This document shows positions 59,056 to 64,000 of a stretch of DNA of 64,000 nucleotides, piece after piece. The position numbers and the translations under genes are program-made. The notes below the pieces were generated by a model. The model saw nothing but the letters and a program-made list of their open reading frames with translations, did not search any database and was not told where the DNA came from. The number at the start of each line of letters is the position of its first letter. The first letter of the stretch is position 1. The DNA comes from Tenrec ecaudatus (taxonomy: Eukaryota > Chordata > Mammalia > Afrosoricida > Tenrecidae): contig NC_134536.1 in assembly GCF_050624435.1 (NCBI RefSeq), positions 9,428,758-9,492,757 of the forward strand, given 5' to 3'.

Positions 59056-59642
59056 GGACATCCCCCTCATAGAAGGGTCACTAGGAAGGGACAAGCCAGT
59101 CAGGGTGCATACAACATTCCTCCAGTTCTTTAATGCTTCATCCCCTCCCTTATCATGACCCCAGTTCTACCTTACAAATCCAGTTAGACAAGAGCATGTA
59201 CACTGGTACAGGTAAGAGCTCTCGACACACGGAATCCAGGACAAATAAACCCCTCCGGGACAATAATGGGAGTAGCGATACCATGAGGGTAGAGGGAAGG
59301 TGGGGGGAGAAAGAGGAGAAAAGGGGAAACAATAGCAATGATGGACGTAAACCCCCCACCGCCAAGGGGGATGAACAATAGAAATGTGGGTGAAGGGAGA
59401 CAGTGGATGGTATAAGATAGGAAAATAATAATATATAATTTATTAAGGGTTCATGAGGGTGGAAAGGGGGAGAAAGGAGCTGATATCAAGGGTTCAAGTA
59501 GAAAGAAAATGCTTTGAAAACGATAATGGCAACATATGTACAAATGTGCTTGATACAATTGATAGATGGATTGTTACAAGAATTATAAGAGAGAGAAAAA
59601 GAAAAGCTGTAAAAGCTCCCAATAAAATGATTTATTTAAAAA
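59056..59642 (+). mobile_element. Family-A retroposon copy inside L1
   Basis: Starts within the 'cccctcatagaagggtcact' block of the family, passes the ctctcgacacacggaatcca and gggtgaagggagacagtgg blocks and ends ctcccaataaaatgatttat plus an A-rich tail. Divides the L1 between 59055 and 59643. Confidence 0.8.
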
Positions 59643-60062
59643 ACAAATATCCTAAGCCATACCTCTCACCACAGACAAAAATGAATTCAGAATGGATTGT
59701 TAACCTAACTGTAAAACCTAAAATGATAAATGTAGGAAGGGCAGAGGAGAACATCTTTGTGGCCTTGGCTTAGACAAACCTCTCCTTTCCACAGTACCTG
59801 AAGTGTGGCTCATAGACTGTGCTTTAGCAGGAATCATTGGACTTAGTCAAAATCGAGAATTGTTTGCTCATCCAAGATCACAGTTTTATTAAGTACTCTT
59901 AAAACACAAAAAGATAACAACAACAAAATATTTGAACCAGTTTACTCATCAACAAATAAGTCCAGATGGCAGAGAAACACATGAAAAGATGCTCCTCTAA
60001 ATTGCCCATTAGGTAAATGAGAGTTAAAGCCACAGTGAGACATTTGATAGTGCAACTCATTT
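59643..60062 (+). mobile_element. L1 3' ORF2 segment of interrupted L1
   Basis: Continues the same L1 after the family-A insert: aaaatgaattcagaatggat, gaacatctttgtggcctt and cacatgaaaagatgctcc are L1 ORF2 C-terminal landmarks in the right order. It runs into AfroSINE sequence near 60090. Confidence 0.7.
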
Positions 60063-60089
60063 GAGCCGAAAAGGCAGACTAGAGCAGGA

Positions 60090-60197
60090 TTCCGAAGGCC
60101 GAAGCCTCTGCAGAAGCAGACTGTTACATCTTCTTCCCGTGGATTTGGTCGCCAACCTTTCACTTAGCAGCCACGCCCTTTCCTTGTGCCACCAGGC
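60090..60197 (+). mobile_element. AfroSINE, 3' part
   Basis: cagaagcagactgttacatc, gtgccaccaggcatcctc. Confidence 0.65.
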
Positions 60198-60217
60198 ATC
60201 CTCATATACCTCTGTTA

Positions 60218-60276
60218 ACCTCACCAAACCAAACTCAGAAAGGCTGTGGATACCAACTCATAGTGACCCTGTAGAT
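60218..60276 (+). mobile_element. AfroSINE head, cut at SPIN insertion
   Basis: cctcaccaaaccaaactcag, ccaactcatagtgaccctgt; not resumed after the SPIN copy. Confidence 0.65.
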
Positions 60277-60706
60277 CAGCGGTCAACCTGTGGGTCGAGA
60301 CCCCTGTGGGGGTCAAATGACCCTTTCACGGGGGTTTCCCTAAGATCCATCAGAAAACACATATTTCCAGTGGTTTTAGGAACCGAGACACCATTCCTCT
60401 ATCCGTCTCCAGGCGGATCTGCCCACATGAGTACCTGGTATGAAGACTTAACCCTGCTACACCTGCTTCAAGACATTTCATTTATTTGTCATTAGAAATA
60501 AGTATTTCATAATATATAATTACATATTTCTGTGATTGATCACTCTGCTTTAATTGTTCATTTGTAACAATGAAAATACATTCCACATATCAGATATTTA
60601 CATGATGATTCATAACAGCAAAATTACAGTTCTGAAGTAGCAACGAAAATAATTTTATCGGAACTGTATTAAAGGGTCGCGGCATGAGGAAGGTTGAGAA
60701 CCACTG
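60277..60706. mobile_element. SPIN-like hAT element, longer 430-bp form
   Basis: Starts CAGCGGTCAACCTGTGG and ends AGGTTGAGAACCACTG. It has the longer SPIN body (gtggttttaggaaccgagac, ccgtctccaggcggatct, catatcagatatttacatga). Imperfect 8-bp flanks ctgtagat (60269-60276) and ttgtagct (60707-60714). The left flank is AfroSINE sequence, so it landed in or beside a SINE. Confidence 0.88.
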
Positions 60707-61059
60707 TTGTAGCTAAAATTTAAGAGACGGACCCCACCATCTGCTGGTAAGATGGGGGTAACTAACTTTCTTTAAAAAAAACAAAACTTTTTATTGGGAT
60801 TAGACATTTTGTTTGACCTCGTCCATTTCACTCTCCTCCCTTGTTCCACTTCATCCCTGTGCTTCCTGTTTCCCTTCCTCTTTCTCAAGACATCTGCCCT
60901 TGCACGATGCTGCCCTTTTGATCTTCCATGGGTGATGATTCTATTGGGGTTGAGCTCAGGTTCAGACCTGAAGGCCTTGTCCCGAGGCACCCACCCACCT
61001 CTATCTGACCAATAAGCTTGACTCCTGTCATTGGAGTTCTGTTCCACAAGGATGGCGAG

Positions 61060-61253
61060 ACTGCCTCACTTGCTTCAGACATGTCAACTTATAAGGCCTG
61101 GGAGCCAGACGATCCCCTCCTGCTGTGCAGGCACCCTAAATCTTGACAGGACCAGATCGCCGCCTCTTTTCCCCAGGGAGCAGCTAGTGGCTCTGAACTG
61201 CCAGCCTAGCGGTTGAGCAGCCCAGTGCCAACCCGTAGTGTCCCAGGGCTCCT
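61060..61253 (+). mobile_element. AfroSINE, diverged
   Basis: gagcagctagtggctctgaa, gtgtcccagggctcct. Confidence 0.65.
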
Positions 61254-61714
61254 TACCATCTCAGAGGAGCTGGGCAAAGCAAATACAGCGAGTGCTGTGT
61301 GAGCCAGGACTCCGTGGGGCGTCGTCATTGTCCTGTCTCTGCAAGTTTTCTGGCTCCCCGAGCGGGTGGTGCCACTTTCTCCCACTCCTCTCAGTGGGCG
61401 GCACCGGCCTCGGCGAGGTGGGGGTCTGTTGGACATGGAGCTGTGATGGCATTCTGCCATCCACAGGTTCCAGCTTTGCCTGGTCCTGCTTTGCCTCCAC
61501 GGGTTCTAAGTTCATCTGTCATCTGGACAGGGCTTCTAACTGTTGAACCCCACCATCAAGTTGATGCTGGTTTTGTGACTGATAATTTCTATTCCCAGTT
61601 AGTCCTCACCACTCGCAACCAGGCACAGCCTGAAGAAAAATAATGTGCCTGCAACATGTTATTTTATCAAGTCAGTTTTTAAGGCTTCAAGGGAGAAAAA
61701 AATGTTTTCATTCT

Positions 61715-61950
61715 TTTGGTTTTTATAATCATTTTATTGGGGGTTCTTACAACTCATCACAATCCATACATACTCCATTGTGTCAAGCACATTTGTACAT
61801 ATATTGCCATCATCATTTTAAAAACAGTTTCTTTCTAATTGAGCCCTTGGTATCAGCTCCTCTTTTATTCCTCCTTCCTCATGAACTGTGTATAATTTAT
61901 GTTACAATTTTTTTCATGTCTTACACTGACCGATATCTCCAAATGTTTTC
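61715..61950 (-). mobile_element. Family-A retroposon, short 3' copy
   Basis: tataatcattttattggggg, catactccattgtgtcaagc, gcccttggtatcagctcctc, then decayed sequence to cttacactgaccgatatct. It lies 140 bp upstream of SERAC1 exon 2. Confidence 0.8.
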
Positions 61951-62087
61951 AGCTGGAAGTCCTTTGAGGCTTTCCAAAGAAATCTCACTTTGCAGGCAGT
62001 CCGCCATGCTGCTGGCGTGGTTTCAGACTGAACAGGCGTGCCTCAAGTGGGGTGTGGGAATAATCTGCTGGTCTGTGCCCCACACAG

Positions 62088-62179
62088 AATGGCCCTGGCC
62101 ATGAGTTGCGTCTTCTGCTGCAGAAGGATGAGAACCTCTCCCCCCTCCCTGCACATCAACACCTGCTGGCGAGAGATCC
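62088..62179 (+). CDS. SERAC1: SERAC1 exon 2, first coding exon (partial gene)
   Basis: SERAC1 is a serine-lipase-family protein of mitochondria-ER contacts needed for phosphatidylglycerol remodelling; human loss causes MEGDEL syndrome. Only its N-terminus is here. A pyrimidine-rich acceptor ending cacag (62083-62087) is followed by one base, then ATG at 62089. The frame encodes MALAMSCVFCCRR, then a Thr-Ser-Pro-rich stretch and CWREI, and ends with one base of an Arg codon before a strong donor (gtgagtac) at 62180. The human protein has the same layout, with CCRR at residues 10-13, WR at 27-28 and an exon end near residue 31. Length and phase agree although only about half the residues are identical. 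Position and strand, head to head with GTF2H5, match human synteny. The lipase domain and its Ser-containing motif lie beyond the window. An open frame running upstream of the acceptor is intronic. Confidence 0.88.
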
Positions 62180-62391
62180 GTGAGTACAGACCCACCACCG
62201 CTGTTTGTCTGGCCATGGGGGGGGGGGGTGTGCGATCATATGATGGGGCTACCAACGTTCACCCGCCCAGTGAGAAGCCTCTGCTTCCTGTCTCGCCTAC
62301 ACTACCAGCCCGAGCCACCCACCTTCCTTTTCCTCAGTTCTTTGCCCCTCCCTTTTTAATGTCAAATTCCTTTCATCCTTCTACATCGGAC

Positions 62392-62571
62392 TTAGTGACG
62401 GAATGGTTAAATGCTTGGCTGCTTGCTGTCAGGTCAGTGGTTCAAACCCACCAGCCTCTCTGTGGAAGAGCAGACCAGGTGACTGCTTAGGAAACTCTCT
62501 GGGCAGTTCCACTCTGCCCCACAGCTTCGCTGGGACCTGGGGTGGATGGCACACGGCAGCAGCCAGTGGAT
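62392..62571 (-). mobile_element. AfroSINE in SERAC1 intron 2
   Basis: aaatgcttggctgcttgctg, ggttcaaacccaccagcctc. Confidence 0.75.
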
Positions 62572-62572
62572 T

Positions 62573-62750
62573 TGGTGTCCCTGGTGGTGCAAACAGATGC
62601 CATGCTTGGCTGCTAAGTGAAATGCTCGAGTCCTTCTGGAGGGGCCTCGGGAGAAAGGCTTGGTGGTCTGCTTCTGAAAAGTCAGGAAGCGTTGTGCTCT
62701 GATGCCCCTGGGGTGGCTGTGAGTCACAATTGACTTGGCAGTGTCTGGAA
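62573..62750 (-). mobile_element. AfroSINE, second-type body
   Basis: gtccctggtggtgcaaacag, ggtggtctgcttctgaaaag, ggtggctgtgagtcacaatt: the longer AfroSINE variant. Confidence 0.75.
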
Positions 62751-63237
62751 ACAGAGCTTCTGACATATTGCAGTCTCATCGAACACGTAGCCACTGGGGT
62801 CTTGTTTCGTGCCAGGCACGACCTTGGGTTCTTGAGTGACAGTGGGGAGCCCACAAGCTGTGTTTCTTCATCCTGGTGAGCTTCAGCATGGATCTAGCAG
62901 GAGCGTGCCCTCGACCAGGCAGTGGTGTTACTGCAGGGCGAACCAGAACTGGCTCTGCCCCGCCTCCCCCTCAGCCGGACGCTCTATGAGCAGGAAATGC
63001 CTTATTCAGTCCCCCTGAGTGCAGTAAATGCCATGGGTGGGGGGGGGGGTTTCATATCTGACCTCCTCTGGCTCCCTATTGCCACGAGGGAGAGTCAGAC
63101 ATGCTGCTGACCTCCATCTTTTTCACCTTAATTTGACACCACCAGTGTCTCCCACGGCACTGGACTTCATGCTGAGTTCAATAATTTGTTACAGTGGCCA
63201 CACACAACTCAATAGATTGGGGGCTAATTAGAGGACT

Positions 63238-63434
63238 TAGGATCCCTGGTGACATAGTGGTTACTTGGACTGTGTTAACCTCAAGGTCAGCACTTCTAAT
63301 CTACCAGCCATCTCCTTTATAGGCTTTCCACTCCTTTTAAAGAACTAAGCCGTCTCAGAAACCCATGGGCATTTCTACCTTGTCCTAAAGGGTGGCCATG
63401 AATCAGAATTGACATGGTGGCACTGAGTTTGGGG
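63238..63434 (-). mobile_element. AfroSINE
   Basis: ggatccctggtgacatagtg to tgacatggtggcactgagtt. Confidence 0.85.
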
Positions 63435-63727
63435 TTTGGTTCATTACGGGAGTCAGCAAATTACTACAAGACAAGCTAACGTCAAGGGCAATCATTGGTC
63501 TATAGCAACACCTCCCCTTGTTCAGTGCCCACGTCTCTCTCCAGGCCTCAGCCTCTCAGCCTCCATGAGCCAGGAGACCAGCCCACTACTCTGCCTCACC
63601 GACTCCTAGTCCTGGCGCTGCCCCTCTGCACTGTCTCAGGGTCTCCTGCCTCGACCTCTGGTGCCTCCACCACTTGCAACAGATCTTGAAGGCGCTCTGC
63701 TTCCAGGGGTCCCGGGCTTGCTTGCGT

Positions 63728-63750
63728 TCTCTCTCTCTCTCTCTCTCTCT
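63728..63750. repeat. (TC)n microsatellite
   Basis: 23-nt TC run in a C/T-rich stretch of SERAC1 intron 2. Confidence 0.9.
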
Positions 63751-64000
63751 GCTCATCCTTATAGCCTGGAGGAAAGTAGCTGAAACAGACCCATCGAATC
63801 TAGCAGTGTTACACATGCTGTATTTGCTTGATCCTGCTCAATCACTCGGCGTAATTAGGAAACTTCCTACCACCACACGGGCATACACGAGCTGCCCACC
63901 AGTTATTTCTTGGGTGATCGAGTCCAGCAAGCTGTTTAATAAGCACTCTCAGCACCACTCCCATCATTTGTACAATGAAGACTAGTCACGTCTTCACACA

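Noticed and set aside
62038-62490. Longer SERAC1 N-terminus or a separate 150-codon gene
   Set aside because: A clear acceptor at 62087 and donor at 62180 limit the exon; the rest of the frame is intron and AfroSINE.

Overview
This is mammalian genomic DNA: split genes with canonical splice sites, one CpG island, no operons, and dense retroposons. The organism is most likely a tenrec such as Echinops telfairi. About thirty-five copies of the afrotherian tRNA-derived AfroSINE occur in both orientations. Five copies of a hAT transposon match SPIN, which among Afrotheria is known to me only from tenrecs. Species identity is inference from repeat content; no search was run.

The only real genes I can support are GTF2H5 and SERAC1, arranged head to head as on human chromosome 6q25.3. 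GTF2H5 (TFIIH subunit p8/TTDA) is on the minus strand: exon 1 ends at 50405, exon 2 carries the start codon at 49489, and exon 3 carries the remaining codons at 35396-35576, giving a complete 71-residue product. SERAC1 is on the plus strand: a candidate noncoding exon 1 ends at 50673, the first coding exon is at 62088-62179, and the rest lies beyond the window. The two share a TATA-less CpG-island promoter at about 50100-51080. The genes are functionally unrelated (DNA repair/transcription versus phospholipid remodelling), so the link is a shared promoter rather than a pathway.

Layout: 1-35000 is intergenic DNA downstream of GTF2H5, made of retroposons (an RTE/BovB-like LINE at 335-3230, ancient L1 at 25960-27550, ERVL-like LTRs, AfroSINEs, a 45-bp minisatellite at 16293-16744). 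35400-50400 is GTF2H5. 50400-64000 is the start of SERAC1, whose first intron holds a three-level nest: a processed RAB4B retrocopy (55435-56574) inside an RTE element (about 55062-58165) inside an L1 (54895-60062).

The most abundant repeat, called 'family A' here, is a long noncoding retroposon 3' end finishing in AATAAAATGATTTT plus poly(A). It occurs at least 17 times, the longest copy being 1.97 kb (43378-45350). I suspect it is the very long 3' UTR of a lineage-specific L1.

I found no new enzymatic or defence system. The most interesting items are the RAB4B retrocopy fused in frame to LINE sequence, the SPIN copies, a shared catalytic-site change in two RTE copies, and the shared promoter.
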